Part shown: positions 31,256-40,488 of the stretch, piece by piece | Layout: the number at the start of each line of letters is the position of its first letter | Numbering within the stretch: position 1 is the stretch's first letter | From: JAJUFS01 sp036381175 | GTDB lineage: Bacteria; Pseudomonadota; Gammaproteobacteria; Natronospirales; JAJUFS01 | DNA length: 64,000 bases | Direction: 5' to 3' | NCBI GenBank assembly: GCA_036381175.1 | Contig: DASVDI010000025.1 | Span: 1 to 64,000 of the forward strand | Made by a program: the position numbers and the translations under genes | Notes under the pieces: generated by a model | The model's input: the letters and a program-made list of their open reading frames with translations, nothing else | Database searches by the model: none | Told to the model about the DNA's origin: nothing

Positions 31256-33280
31256 TCAATCGTTGAGCAGACTCAGGAATTCCTTCTCGTCGAGCGTCTT
31301 TACGCCGAGCGCTTCCGCCTTCGCAAGTTTCGAACCCGCGTCTGCGCCAACGACAACGTAATCGGTTTTCTTCGACACGCTGCCGGTGACTTTTCCGCCG
31401 AGCGAAGTAATGCGATCTTTCGCGTCATCACGCGTCATGCTTTCAAGGCTTCCTGTCAATACGAAGGTCTTGCCATCCAAAGGCTTCGGTCCGCCGCCCG
31501 CACCTTTCACTTCTTCCCAGTGCACGCCCATTTCCTGCAGATCGTCGATGACGTTCCGGTTGTGCGCTTCGTCCAGGAATTCGTGAATGCGCCTCGCGAC
31601 TTTCGGGCCGACATCCGGCACGTCCTGCAACTGCGCTTCGTCGGCTGACTGCAAGGCATCAAGCTTGCCGAAATGTCGCGCCAGCGCTTGCGCAGTCGCT
31701 TCGCCGACTTCGCGGATCCCGAGCGCATAAAGGAAACGTTGCAACGTTGTTTGCTTGCTCTTCTCTATGGCCGCAAGAAGATTGTCGACAGACTTCTCAC
31801 CGAAGCCTTCCAACTCCATCAGCGCATCACGATGTTCATGCAAACGATAGATGTCCGCGGCTGTTTGAATCAATTTCATGTCGACAAACAATTCGATCAG
31901 CCGGTCGCCGAGCCCGTCGATATCCATTGCACGTCGTGATGCAAAATGCTTCAGCGATTCACGCCGCTGCGCGGCGCAGTAAAGCCCACCCGTGCAGCGT
32001 GAAACCGCCTCGCCTTCCTCGCGCATCACGTCGCTCTTGCAAACCGGACACTTGCGCGGCATGCGAATTGATTTCGCGTCCTTCGGGCGTTTCTTTTCGA
32101 CCACCTGCACGATTTCCGGAATCACGTCGCCAGCACGACGGATGATCACGGTGTCACCGATCTTCACGCCAAGGCGCTCAATCTCGTCCATGTTGTGCAA
32201 GGTCGCGTTGCTGACGGTGACACCGCCGACGAACACCGGCTCAAGGCGCGCGACCGGGGTGATCGCGCCGGTGCGTCCGACCTGGAATTCGACATCGCGC
32301 AGCGTCGTCATCTCTTCCTGCGCGGGGAATTTATGCGCGATCGCCCAGCGTGGCGCGCGTGAAACAAACCCAAGCTCGCGCTGCTGGTCCAATCGATCCA
32401 CCTTGTAAACCACACCGTCGATGTCGTAACCCAGCGACGCGCGCTTCTCCAGCATGCGTGCGTGGTAGCTCAAGCAGTCGTCAATGCTGGTAACGGTTTC
32501 GATTTCCGGATTCGTGCGCAAACCCCATTCGCGCAATTTCTCGAATGTCTTGCCATGACGTTCCGGCAACTTGCAGCCCTGCACTTCACCGACGCCATAG
32601 AAATAAATCTCGAGCGGACGGCGCGCGCTGACTTTCGGATCGAGCTGACGAAGGCCGCCTGCCGCCGCGTTGCGCGGATTCACAAAGGTTTTCTCGCCGC
32701 GTTCGGCCGCGTCGCGATTCAGTTTCTCGAAGCCGGCCTGCGACATGAAAACTTCACCGCGCACTTCAAGCACATCCGGCCAGCTTTTGCCGCGCAAGTG
32801 AAGCGGTACGCTCTTAATGGTGCGGACATTCGCGGTGACATCCTCGCCCGTCGCGCCATCGCCGCGCGTTGCGGCGCGTACAAGCACGCCGTTTTCGTAA
32901 CGCAGGGAAACCGCGAGACCGTCAAGCTTTGGCTCACAGGTGTAATCAATGCTGGCAAGGTCTTCAAGCCGTTCCCGCGCGCGCTTGTCAAAGGCACGCA
33001 CATCATCTTCAGAGAAAGCATTGTCAAGCGACAGCATCGGTACGGCGTGGCGAACCGGCGCGAATGTCGTGTTCGGAATCGCACCGACGCGTTGCGTGGG
33101 GGAATCGCTTGTGACGAGTTCGGGATGTTCCGCCTCAAGCGACTTCAATTCCTGCATGAGACGGTCGTACTCGGCATCCGGAATCTCCGGATCATCAAGC
33201 ACGTAATAAAGATGATTGTGATGGCGAAGTGCTTCGCGCAGTTCCCGGATGCGTTTTTCCGCCGTCGATTTTGCGGTCAT
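31256..33280 (-). CDS. ligA: NAD-dependent DNA ligase
   Basis: LigA seals nicks during replication and repair. The 674 residues compare with 671 in E. coli. The Ia domain HHNHLYYVLDDPEIPDAEYD binds NMN. The adenylation lysine is in CEPKLDGLAVSLRYENG, the zinc finger is formed by CPVCKSDV...SRCTGGLYC, then HhH repeats and a C-terminal BRCT domain (TFVLTGSLESMTRDDAKDRI). It lies six bases downstream of zipA, in the gammaproteobacterial order smc-zipA-ligA, and is convergent to the ppiC operon. Confidence 0.97.
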   Translation of the reverse strand: MTAKSTAEKRIRELREALRHHNHLYYVLDDPEIPDAEYDRLMQELKSLEAEHPELVTSDSPTQRVGAIPNTTFAPVRHAVPMLSLDNAFSEDDVRAFDKRARERLEDLASIDYTCEPKLDGLAVSLRYENGVLVRAATRGDGATGEDVTANVRTIKSVPLHLRGKSWPDVLEVRGEVFMSQAGFEKLNRDAAERGEKTFVNPRNAAAGGLRQLDPKVSARRPLEIYFYGVGEVQGCKLPERHGKTFEKLREWGLRTNPEIETVTSIDDCLSYHARMLEKRASLGYDIDGVVYKVDRLDQQRELGFVSRAPRWAIAHKFPAQEEMTTLRDVEFQVGRTGAITPVARLEPVFVGGVTVSNATLHNMDEIERLGVKIGDTVIIRRAGDVIPEIVQVVEKKRPKDAKSIRMPRKCPVCKSDVMREEGEAVSRCTGGLYCAAQRRESLKHFASRRAMDIDGLGDRLIELFVDMKLIQTAADIYRLHEHRDALMELEGFGEKSVDNLLAAIEKSKQTTLQRFLYALGIREVGEATAQALARHFGKLDALQSADEAQLQDVPDVGPKVARRIHEFLDEAHNRNVIDDLQEMGVHWEEVKGAGGGPKPLDGKTFVLTGSLESMTRDDAKDRITSLGGKVTGSVSKKTDYVVVGADAGSKLAKAEALGVKTLDEKEFLSLLND

Positions 33281-33286
33281 GTGCGC

Positions 33287-33970
33287 TCAGGTCTTTATTG
33301 TCTGGCGATGTTCGAAGGCAATGATTTCTTCGCGCACGTGATGCGCGGTCTGTCGCGTCAACGTGCTGCGGTTGCGATCTTTCACGTCGCCGCGAATCTG
33401 TTCGGCAATACGGCGCGCAGTTGCAAGCATGTCGGCGAAGGCATCGACGCCGCGCATCGGTCCTGGAAGCACCATGAACAATGAGAGTCCGCGAAAGCTT
33501 TCTTCCGCCATGCCGGTGATCTCGAACGAGCCAGGCTCTGTCGCGCTCGCGACACTGAACACGCTCTGCGGTCCGCCATGCGTTTCCTTTATCCGGTGAA
33601 ACACGCCGAACTGGCCGTATTCCAATCCGGCACGATCGAAGACATCCAGCAAGTCCGCACCGGGAAAACTTCCGCCCGGCTCCGTCGGCAGAATATTGAG
33701 CACGATGATCCTTTCATCGCGCGGCTGTGTCGATGCTGGCTTTTCATCCTGCTCCGCGCCTTCGTCCGTGACGCCTACTGCATGCAGCGGCGGCAGGTCG
33801 TCGGGAAACTCGTCGTCGAAATCCGCGTTCAACGTCGGTTCTTCATCATCCGCGATGTCATCATCATCGCGCCGCCGCGAACGTGCAGCTGAACTCATTC
33901 GCGTGTAAGCGTAAACGCCGGCAATGACCAGCAGTCCTGCAATCAGCAATATGAGCCGCAGGCCTTCCAT
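33287..33970 (-). CDS. zipA: Cell division protein ZipA
   Basis: ZipA anchors FtsZ to the inner membrane. A transmembrane helix lies at residues 4-22 (LRLILLIAGLLVIAGVYAY), then a charged RRRDDDD and an acidic, proline-poor linker of about 65 residues. The FtsZ-binding domain starts at IIVLNILPTEPGGSFPGADLL and includes FGVFHRIKE and FVMVLPGP-like segments. The linker is short compared with E. coli ZipA (227 versus 328 total). It is between smc and ligA in one operon. Confidence 0.93.
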   Translation of the reverse strand: MEGLRLILLIAGLLVIAGVYAYTRMSSAARSRRRDDDDIADDEEPTLNADFDDEFPDDLPPLHAVGVTDEGAEQDEKPASTQPRDERIIVLNILPTEPGGSFPGADLLDVFDRAGLEYGQFGVFHRIKETHGGPQSVFSVASATEPGSFEITGMAEESFRGLSLFMVLPGPMRGVDAFADMLATARRIAEQIRGDVKDRNRSTLTRQTAHHVREEIIAFEHRQTIKT

Positions 33971-33972
33971 GC

Positions 33973-36900
33973 TTACATCGCCGCCATCTTCGCGGCTTCC
34001 TCGACATCAACGCTCACGAGGCGCGACACGCCAGGCTCGTGCATCGTGACGCCCATCAGCTGGTTCGCCATTTCCATGGTGATCTTGTTGTGCGTGATGT
34101 AGACGAACTGAACGCGCTCGGACATTTCCTTGACCATCTCGCAGAAGCGCCCGACGTTGGCATCATCCAGCGGCGCATCGACCTCATCGAGCATGCAGAA
34201 CGGGGCGGGATTCAACTCGAAGATCGAGAACACCAGCGCGACTGCCGTCAGTGCTTTCTCACCGCCCGACAACAAATGAATGGTGCTGTTCCGCTTGCCG
34301 GGCGGACGCGCCATGATCGTCACGCCGGCATCCAGCAACTCCTCGCCGGTGAGTTCGAGATACGAATGCCCGCCGCCGAAAAGTTTCGGAAAATTCTTCT
34401 GCAATCCGGTATTCACCTTGTCGAAGGTTTCCTTGAAGCGCGTGCGCGTTTCGCGGTCGATCTTGCGGATCGCGTTTTCCAGCGTCTCCAGCGCTTCCAT
34501 CAAATCCTGGTGCTGCGCATCAAGATACTGCTTGCGCTCGGACTGCTCCTCGTACTCGTCGATCGCGGCAAGATTGATCGGGCCGAGGCGTTCGATGCGA
34601 CGAACGATGTCATCGACCTTCTGCTGCCAGGCATCGACATTCGCATCTTCCGGCAACGCTTCCAGCAACGGTGCCGCTTCCATTTCCAGCTCGACGAGCT
34701 GTTCATTCAGCGTCTGGCGGCGCACGCGCATTTCCTGCGAGTTCAGCTTGAGCTGGTTCAATTCCTCGCGCAGCGAACCCACGCGGCGTTCCTTCGCGAC
34801 ACGCTCCTGCTCGAGGTTGCGCAACTGCGCATCCAGTTCTTCGACAAGCCGACGCGCGGCGGTGAGTTCGGCTTCCACCTGGCCCCGTTTTTCCAGCAAG
34901 GCGTTCAGCTCTTCCTGCTGGCCGGCGACCGGCGTGTTGCCTGCTTCCAGGGCGCCGCGCAATTCCTCGCGCCGCGCGGTGAGCTGTTCCAGTTGCTGCT
35001 GCATGCGTTCGAGGTTTCGTTGCGTGGATTCCCGCATCGAACGCCGCGATTCGACTTTCAGCGCAAGCTCGTGCGCGGCTTCGCGATCGGATTTCGCCTG
35101 TGCACGTGCGGCATCGAGTTTCAAACGCAACGCGTCGCGCTCGGCCAGCAATTTTCCGTGATCGGCTTCGAAGCACTGCAGGCTGGAAAGTGTTTCATCG
35201 AGACGGCCGCGAGCGGCACGTACGTCGGCGTCATGCTGCGCAAGCTCGCCGTTCAGTTCGTTCAGTTCCGCGTTCACTTCCTCGCCGCGGCGACGCAACT
35301 GCTGCTGTCGTTCCGAACGCGAATCCAGCATCGCCTTCGCATCCGCGTATTGGCGGTGCGCGCGGTTCACTTCGGTCTGCAATTCCTCGCGACGCAGTTC
35401 CGCGTCTTTCAGGCGTTCGCGAATCGCTTCCTGGCGACCTGACAATTCGGTGACTTCATTCGCGAGTTGATCCTGCTTTCCTTTAAGCGTCTTGATTTCC
35501 GCCTCGCGCGCAAGCACGCCGGCGTGTTCGTCCTGCTCGCGGTTCACGCGCACCCAGTTCGCGCCAACCCACACGCCGTCTGGCGTAATGACGGACTGAC
35601 CGGCCTGCAATTTCGAACGCATCACCAATGCCGCTTGCGTGTCGCTCGCCGTGAACACGCCACCCAGCAATGCTGCCAGCGGCTTGTCCGCTTTCACGTG
35701 CACGTTCAGTGCTTCGGACGGACCGTTTGCATTACCGCCGGCCGGTTCGCGCCCATCCAGCAACGTCACCGCACCTTCCTGCAATTCGTTCAGTGCGCGA
35801 TCAAGATCACTGATCTCCTCGACGCACACCGCTTCGAGGTAATGACCGAGCACGGTTTCGACCGCGCGTTCCCAACCGTTCGAAACCTCCAGCCGTTCCG
35901 CAAGACGCGGCAGGCTTTCCAGGCTGTTGCCTGCGAGCCAGTCGTTCACCGCCTCGCGACTCTTGCCGAGTGCGGACTGCTGCAAGGCTTCGAGCGAACT
36001 CAGGCGCCCGCGACCGTCTTCAAGTTTTGAACGCCGATCGTGCAACGTCTGCGTGAGCTGCTTGTCGTCATCACGCAGGCGCGTGATTTCCTGCAGGCGC
36101 TCGTCGAGTTCCTGCTGCAGTTTCGTGCGTTGCTCATTTGCGGATTGTTCCGCGACACGCAGGTTTTCGAGTTCCGCTTCCAGGGCTTGCGGATCCAGCG
36201 TCTTCGCTTCTTCTTCAAGTTTCGCGACGCGATTGTTGATCTGCTGCACCTGGCGTTCCAGGTGTTCGATCTGCGTGCGATCAACCTGCGCGGATTGCGA
36301 CGCCTGGCTTGAATCCTTGTTGAAGGCATCCCAGGCCGTCTGCCATGACTGCATGGCCTCGTCAGCGGATTGCATCGCGGTCATCGAGGTTTCTTCTGCA
36401 GTACGCAGTCGCTCCAGACCCGGCTCCATTTCCGCGAGCGCGCGCGCGACGTCTTCGAGTTGTTCGCTGTCGCGTTCGATGTGACCTTTCACTTCCGACC
36501 AGGCGTGTTCCGCCTGCGAAAGTTCACGCTCCTGGCGCTGGCGCAATTCCTTGCCGTGCTGGATCGCCTGCTCGATGCGCGCGATGTCCGCACCGACGCT
36601 GTAAAAGCGGCCCTGCACATCATTGAACGCATCATTCGCTTCGACATGACGATCGCGCGATTTCTCGATATCCAGCTCGACGTTGCGCTGATCGGCAACG
36701 CCCGCTTCCATCAGGTTCTGCTTCTCGCCGATTTCGCGATCCTTCACGCCAACGTCCGCATCCAGCGCCTGCCATTTCAGCGCGATCAATTCGGCGCGCG
36801 ACTGGCGTTCCTCGCCCTTGAATTCCTTGTAACGCTCGGCGGTGCGCGCCTGGCGCTGCAGATGATTCAACTGCTTTTCAATCTCACCGCGCAGATCGTC

Positions 36901-37482
36901 GAGGCGTTCGATGTTCTCGCGCGTATGGCGAATGCGGTTCTCGGTTTCGCGGCGGCGTTCCTTGTACTTGGAAATGCCCGCGGCTTCTTCAAGAAAGATT
37001 CGCAGCTCTTCGGGCTTCGCTTCGATCAGGCGCGAGATCATGCCCTGCTCGATGATCGCGTAGCTGCGCGGACCGAGACCGGTGCCGAGGAAGATGTCCT
37101 GGATGTCCTTGCGGCGGCAGCGCGTGCCGTTCAGGAAATATTGCGAGGTGCCGTCGCGCGACACCATGCGCTTGATGGAAATCTCTGCGTAGTTCGCGTA
37201 CTGGCCGCCGAGCGCGCCTTCCGCGTTGTCGAACACGAGCTCGATGCCGGCGGTGCCGACCGGCTTGCGCGCGGATGAACCGTTGAAAATGACATCCGCC
37301 ATGGAATCGCCGCGCAAATGTTTCGCGGACGACTCGCCCATCACCCAGCGCACGGCATCGATCGTGTTCGATTTGCCGCAACCGTTCGGGCCGACAATGC
37401 CGACGAGATTGCTGGGAAGATTGATGGTGGTCGGATCGACGAAGGACTTGAACCCCGCCAGTTTGATCTTTCTGAGACGCAT
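33973..37482 (-). CDS. smc: Chromosome partition protein Smc
   Basis: An 1169-residue condensin ATPase. Walker A is GPNGCGKSN near residue 32, two coiled coils run through about 170-500 and 670-1000, and the hinge lies near 510-650 (VNREQDEHAGVLA marks its end). The C-terminal signature is LLSGGEKALTAVALVFSIF and the Walker B region FCMLDEVDAPLDDANV. It works with ScpA and ScpB encoded in this window. The gamma arrangement with zipA three bases downstream is normal. It is divergent from queF across 117 bases. Confidence 0.97.
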   Translation of the reverse strand: MRLRKIKLAGFKSFVDPTTINLPSNLVGIVGPNGCGKSNTIDAVRWVMGESSAKHLRGDSMADVIFNGSSARKPVGTAGIELVFDNAEGALGGQYANYAEISIKRMVSRDGTSQYFLNGTRCRRKDIQDIFLGTGLGPRSYAIIEQGMISRLIEAKPEELRIFLEEAAGISKYKERRRETENRIRHTRENIERLDDLRGEIEKQLNHLQRQARTAERYKEFKGEERQSRAELIALKWQALDADVGVKDREIGEKQNLMEAGVADQRNVELDIEKSRDRHVEANDAFNDVQGRFYSVGADIARIEQAIQHGKELRQRQERELSQAEHAWSEVKGHIERDSEQLEDVARALAEMEPGLERLRTAEETSMTAMQSADEAMQSWQTAWDAFNKDSSQASQSAQVDRTQIEHLERQVQQINNRVAKLEEEAKTLDPQALEAELENLRVAEQSANEQRTKLQQELDERLQEITRLRDDDKQLTQTLHDRRSKLEDGRGRLSSLEALQQSALGKSREAVNDWLAGNSLESLPRLAERLEVSNGWERAVETVLGHYLEAVCVEEISDLDRALNELQEGAVTLLDGREPAGGNANGPSEALNVHVKADKPLAALLGGVFTASDTQAALVMRSKLQAGQSVITPDGVWVGANWVRVNREQDEHAGVLAREAEIKTLKGKQDQLANEVTELSGRQEAIRERLKDAELRREELQTEVNRAHRQYADAKAMLDSRSERQQQLRRRGEEVNAELNELNGELAQHDADVRAARGRLDETLSSLQCFEADHGKLLAERDALRLKLDAARAQAKSDREAAHELALKVESRRSMRESTQRNLERMQQQLEQLTARREELRGALEAGNTPVAGQQEELNALLEKRGQVEAELTAARRLVEELDAQLRNLEQERVAKERRVGSLREELNQLKLNSQEMRVRRQTLNEQLVELEMEAAPLLEALPEDANVDAWQQKVDDIVRRIERLGPINLAAIDEYEEQSERKQYLDAQHQDLMEALETLENAIRKIDRETRTRFKETFDKVNTGLQKNFPKLFGGGHSYLELTGEELLDAGVTIMARPPGKRNSTIHLLSGGEKALTAVALVFSIFELNPAPFCMLDEVDAPLDDANVGRFCEMVKEMSERVQFVYITHNKITMEMANQLMGVTMHEPGVSRLVSVDVEEAAKMAAM

Positions 37483-37531
37483 GACTGCCCTGTACGCATA
37501 AGTCCGCGGCGGAACCGGCGGACTTGTGTGA

Positions 37532-37540
37532 TGTTAGAAT
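37532..37540 (+). promoter_or_regulatory. Extended -10 promoter of queF
   Basis: TGT directly before TAGAAT (37535-37540) is an extended -10 element with no good -35 seventeen bases upstream. An 8-bp hairpin (AAGTCCGC at 37500-37507 with GCGGACTT at 37518-37525) lies just before it. Confidence 0.45.
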
Positions 37541-37599
37541 GCTGGCCCGTTTGAATCCCCCCGCAGGCTTGGGCTTGCGGATCGCCAGGAACATTAATA

Positions 37600-37989
37600 A
37601 TGAGTACCCGCCCGAGTAAAGAACTCGAAAATTTCCCCAACCCGCGCGAGGGCCGGGATTATACCATCCGGATGGAGCTTCCCGAGTTCACCTGCTTGTG
37701 TCCCAAGACCGGCCAGCCGGATTTCGCGGAATTCCAGCTTGAGTACGTGCCCGACCGGCTCTGCGTGGAATTGAAGGCGCTGAAATTGTACCTGTGGAGC
37801 TTCCGTGACGAGGGCCATTTCCACGAGGACGTGACCAATCGCATCCTCGACGATCTCGTCGCCGCCACGCAGCCGAAATTCATGCGCCTGACAGGCCGGT
37901 TCAACGTGCGGGGCGGGATCTGGACCACCGTTGTTGCGGAGCACCGCCAGGACGGCTGGAAGGCGCCTGCGCCGGTCGAGCTACCATGA
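37600..37989 (+). CDS. queF: preQ0 reductase (7-cyano-7-deazaguanine reductase), short type
   Basis: QueF reduces preQ0 to preQ1 with NADPH for queuosine in tRNA. The 129-residue type I form keeps the catalytic cysteine in EFTCLCPKTGQPDFA and the aspartate next to it, and the substrate segment ELKALKLYLWSFRDEGHFHEDVTNRILDDL. AGGAA lies eight bases before the ATG. It overlaps the cysZ-like gene by four bases (ATGA). Other queuosine genes are not in the window. Confidence 0.95.
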   Translation: MSTRPSKELENFPNPREGRDYTIRMELPEFTCLCPKTGQPDFAEFQLEYVPDRLCVELKALKLYLWSFRDEGHFHEDVTNRILDDLVAATQPKFMRLTGRFNVRGGIWTTVVAEHRQDGWKAPAPVELP

Positions 37990-38762
37990 AAAACGGGCAA
38001 AAAATGGGCCCAGCCGATGGCGTGCGACACCTGCTGCGGGGCTTTTCCCTGCTGGGCGAGCCCGGCATCCGGGCGTTCGTGGTCATCCCGCTTTTGATCA
38101 ATCTCGTCGTGTTCACGGGTGTGATCTGGTTGGCCGTTTACCACTTCGACGCCCTGGTGGACAGCCTTACGCCGCAGCTGCCGGATTGGCTGGCGTGGCT
38201 CGCATGGCTGGCATGGATCCTGTTCGCGGTGCTGACGGCGCTGCTGATGTTCTACACCTTCACCCTGCTCGCCAACCTGATCGCCTCGCCGTTCAACGGC
38301 TTCCTCGCCGAACGCGTCGCGCGACGCCTCGGCGTGGAAAATCCCGAACTTGCGGCGCGCCCGATCGCTACCCAGATGCTCGACGACATCCGCCAGGAAC
38401 TGCGCAAGCTCGTCTATTTTCTCGGCCGCGCGGCCCTGCTGGCCCTGCTGAGCTTCGTGCTTTTGTTCATCCCGCTGGTAAATGCTGTCATCCCGCTGCT
38501 GTGGTTCGGCTTCGGCGCCTGGATGCTGGCGCTGGAATACTCGGATTTTCACCTCGCCAACCAGGGCTGGCGTTTCGAGGAGGAGCGGCAATTGCTGCGG
38601 AAGAATCTCGGCGCGAGCCTGGGCTTCGGAGCTGCCGCAGCACTCGCCACGCTGATTCCCGTCGTGAATTTTCTCGTCATGCCCGCGGCGGTCGCGGGTG
38701 CCACAGCGCTATGGTGCGAGCGCTTGCCGCAGCGCACATTGGAGCCGTCAATACCGTCCTGA
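37986..38762 (+). CDS. CysZ/EI24-like inner-membrane protein
   Basis: A 258-residue membrane protein of the EI24 family. It has four or more long transmembrane segments (FVVIPLLINLVVFTGVIWL, the tryptophan-rich WLAWLAWLAWILFAVLTALL, and others). LLANLIASPFNGFLAERV is the conserved block of CysZ, a sulfate uptake protein in E. coli, and the length is close to CysZ (253). The tandem repeat WLAWLAWLAW is a notable local feature. Its start overlaps queF. Function in sulfate uptake is inferred from family alone. Confidence 0.85.
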   Translation: MKNGQKMGPADGVRHLLRGFSLLGEPGIRAFVVIPLLINLVVFTGVIWLAVYHFDALVDSLTPQLPDWLAWLAWLAWILFAVLTALLMFYTFTLLANLIASPFNGFLAERVARRLGVENPELAARPIATQMLDDIRQELRKLVYFLGRAALLALLSFVLLFIPLVNAVIPLLWFGFGAWMLALEYSDFHLANQGWRFEEERQLLRKNLGASLGFGAAAALATLIPVVNFLVMPAAVAGATALWCERLPQRTLEPSIPS

Positions 38763-38792
38763 CCCGCCTTGCGGGAGGCAGGTCATTCGCGT

Positions 38793-38808
38793 ATAAACCC
38801 GGGTTTAT
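38793..38808. repeat. Perfect 16-bp palindrome upstream of dksA
   Basis: ATAAACCC (38793-38800) and GGGTTTAT (38801-38808) are exact inverse complements with no spacer. It lies 42 bases before the dksA ATG and 30 bases past the preceding stop. It could be an operator or a hairpin of the leader. Confidence 0.6.
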
Positions 38809-38850
38809 TTGAACTGGTTATCTGGATTGGTTGAGCGGAGAGAACATCTC

Positions 38851-39495
38851 ATGCCAGCAAAGAAGAAGGCCGCCGGAAAGTCGACAGCGGCGAAGAAAAC
38901 CGCCGCGAAGAAACCGACGGCAAGCAAGAAACCCACGACTGTAAAAGCAGCCGCCAAAAAAGCTCCGGCCAAGAAGGCCGCAAGCAGGACAACAGTGACA
39001 AAAACGACAGCGAAAAAAGCACCGGCGACGAAAAAGGCCGCGCGCAAACCCAAGGCACTGGCCGCCGCAAACGGCACCGCCGCGGAAAATCTTGGCTTCA
39101 CCCCGTACCAGCCGAAGAAGGGCGAGGAGTACATGGGCGAGCCGATGAAGCAGCACTTCCGCGAAATCCTGCGTGCCTGGAAACGCGAGCTGATGGAAGA
39201 AGTGGACCGCACCGTGCATCACATGCAGGACGAAGCCGCGAATTTCCCGGATCCGAACGATCGTGCCACGCAGGAATCCGAATTCAGCCTGGAACTCCGC
39301 ACGCGCGACCGTGAACGCAAGCTCATCAAGAAGATCGACGAATCGATCGGCGACATCGACGCCGACGAATACGGCTTCTGTGAAACCTGCGGCGTCGAAA
39401 TCGGTGTGCGCCGGCTGGAAGCGCGGCCGACGGCGTCCCAGTGCATCGACTGCAAGACGCTGGATGAAATTCGCGAAAAACAGATGATGACCTGA
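38851..39495 (+). CDS. dksA: RNA polymerase-binding transcription factor DksA with Lys/Ala-rich N-terminal tail
   Basis: DksA enters the RNA polymerase secondary channel and, with ppGpp, resets stable-RNA and amino-acid promoters. The C-terminal about 135 residues align closely with E. coli: the coiled coil with NFPDPNDRATQESEFSLELRTRDRERKLIKKI holds the key acidic tip, and the zinc finger is CETCGVEIG...CIDCK. The first about 75 residues are a histone H1-like tail (AKKKAAGKSTAAKKTAAKKP), absent in E. coli. ATG 38851 is preceded by GGAGAG. The tail repeats resemble known Lys/Ala/Pro proteins of gammaproteobacteria. The length is 214 against 151 in E. coli. Confidence 0.95.
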   Translation: MPAKKKAAGKSTAAKKTAAKKPTASKKPTTVKAAAKKAPAKKAASRTTVTKTTAKKAPATKKAARKPKALAAANGTAAENLGFTPYQPKKGEEYMGEPMKQHFREILRAWKRELMEEVDRTVHHMQDEAANFPDPNDRATQESEFSLELRTRDRERKLIKKIDESIGDIDADEYGFCETCGVEIGVRRLEARPTASQCIDCKTLDEIREKQMMT

Positions 39496-39504
39496 TTGAG
39501 TACA

Positions 39505-39534
39505 ACGGAGCGCAACGCGCTCCGTTTTGCTTTT
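39505..39534 (+). terminator. dksA terminator touching the gluQ start
   Basis: The 9-bp stem ACGGAGCGC (39505-39513) with GCGCTCCGT (39517-39525) and a three-base loop is followed by TTTGCTTTT. The gluQ ATG begins at 39536, two bases after it, so no separate ribosome binding site fits between. This resembles the terminator known between dksA and gluQ in Shigella. Confidence 0.85.
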
Positions 39535-39535
39535 A

Positions 39536-40456
39536 ATGTCCGAGAATTCCGCCAATTCCCCCTACCGCGGCCGTTTCGCGCCCTCGCCCACGGGCGATCT
39601 GCACATGGGCAGTCTCGTCGCTGCCGTCGCCAGCTACCTGGAAGCCAGGGTCCGCGACGGTGAATGGCGGCTTCGTATCGAAGACCTTGATCCGCCGCGC
39701 GAAGTGCCGGGCAGCGCGGACCGGATGCTCTTCGCGCTGGAAAAATTCGGATTCGCGTGGAACGGGACCGTGCTTTACCAATCAACGCGGCGCGCGGCTT
39801 ACGAAGAAGCGCTCGAAACGCTGCTTGAATCGGGCGATGCCTTTCCCTGCGCGTGCAGCCGCTTGATGATCGCTGAAACGGCAACACGAACCGGCCCGGA
39901 AGGCCGGATCTATCCCGGCACTTGTCGCGGTGGCATCCAGGACGACAACAACGCGCGCGCCATCCGGTTGCGCGCACCCGAGCAGGAAATCTGTTTCGAT
40001 GACCGCGTGCAGGGCCGAATCTGCCAGGATGTCGGCCGAGAAATCGGCGATTTCGTGATCCGGCGTGCCGACGGCTTTTTCGCCTACCAGCTTGCGGTGG
40101 TCGTGGATGATGCGTTCCAGGGCGTGACCGACGTGGTCCGCGGCGCCGATCTCCTGCTTTCCACGCCCCGGCAGATTCGCCTGCAGGCACTTCTCGGTCT
40201 CCGAACTCCCGGATATCTTCACATTCCGCTGCTGCTGGATGACGATGGCCGCAAGCTGTCCAAGCAGGCGCGCAGCCTGCCCGTGGATCCGGAGCAGCCG
40301 GCGGCAGCATTGTTCAACGCCTTGCGCCTGCTGCAACAGGCGCCGCCGCTCGCGCTGGCCAGCGCCAACGTTGGTGAAATCTGGGAATGGGCGGCGCATA
40401 ACTGGCAAGTCCGCCAGCTTCACGGCCTTGCGCGGCTGTCAATTCCCGGTATCTGA
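39536..40456 (+). CDS. gluQ: Glutamyl-Q tRNA(Asp) synthetase
   Basis: A GluRS paralogue without the anticodon-binding domain that glutamylates the queuine base of tRNA-Asp. The 306 residues include the GRFAPSPTGDLHMGSLVAAVASYL HIGH-like motif, the RIEDLDPPREVPGSADRML block, the zinc site CACS...YPGTC and the LSKQ signature in GRKLSKQARSLPVD. The frame opens with a TTG three codons earlier. The ATG at 39536 follows a terminator directly. With queF in the same window, two steps of queuosine-related tRNA modification are near each other. Confidence 0.94.
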   Translation: MSENSANSPYRGRFAPSPTGDLHMGSLVAAVASYLEARVRDGEWRLRIEDLDPPREVPGSADRMLFALEKFGFAWNGTVLYQSTRRAAYEEALETLLESGDAFPCACSRLMIAETATRTGPEGRIYPGTCRGGIQDDNNARAIRLRAPEQEICFDDRVQGRICQDVGREIGDFVIRRADGFFAYQLAVVVDDAFQGVTDVVRGADLLLSTPRQIRLQALLGLRTPGYLHIPLLLDDDGRKLSKQARSLPVDPEQPAAALFNALRLLQQAPPLALASANVGEIWEWAAHNWQVRQLHGLARLSIPGI

Positions 40457-40488
40457 CTAGGTTCAGTTACGGGGGGTCACATACCGGC

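Noticed and set aside
34039..35442. Large open frames opposite smc
   Set aside because: They mirror the coiled-coil codons of smc and have Leu/Gln/Phe-rich composition without motifs.
37483..37599. preQ1 riboswitch upstream of queF
   Set aside because: The gap holds a simple hairpin and a promoter, but I see neither the preQ1-I pseudoknot pattern nor a conserved A-rich tail.
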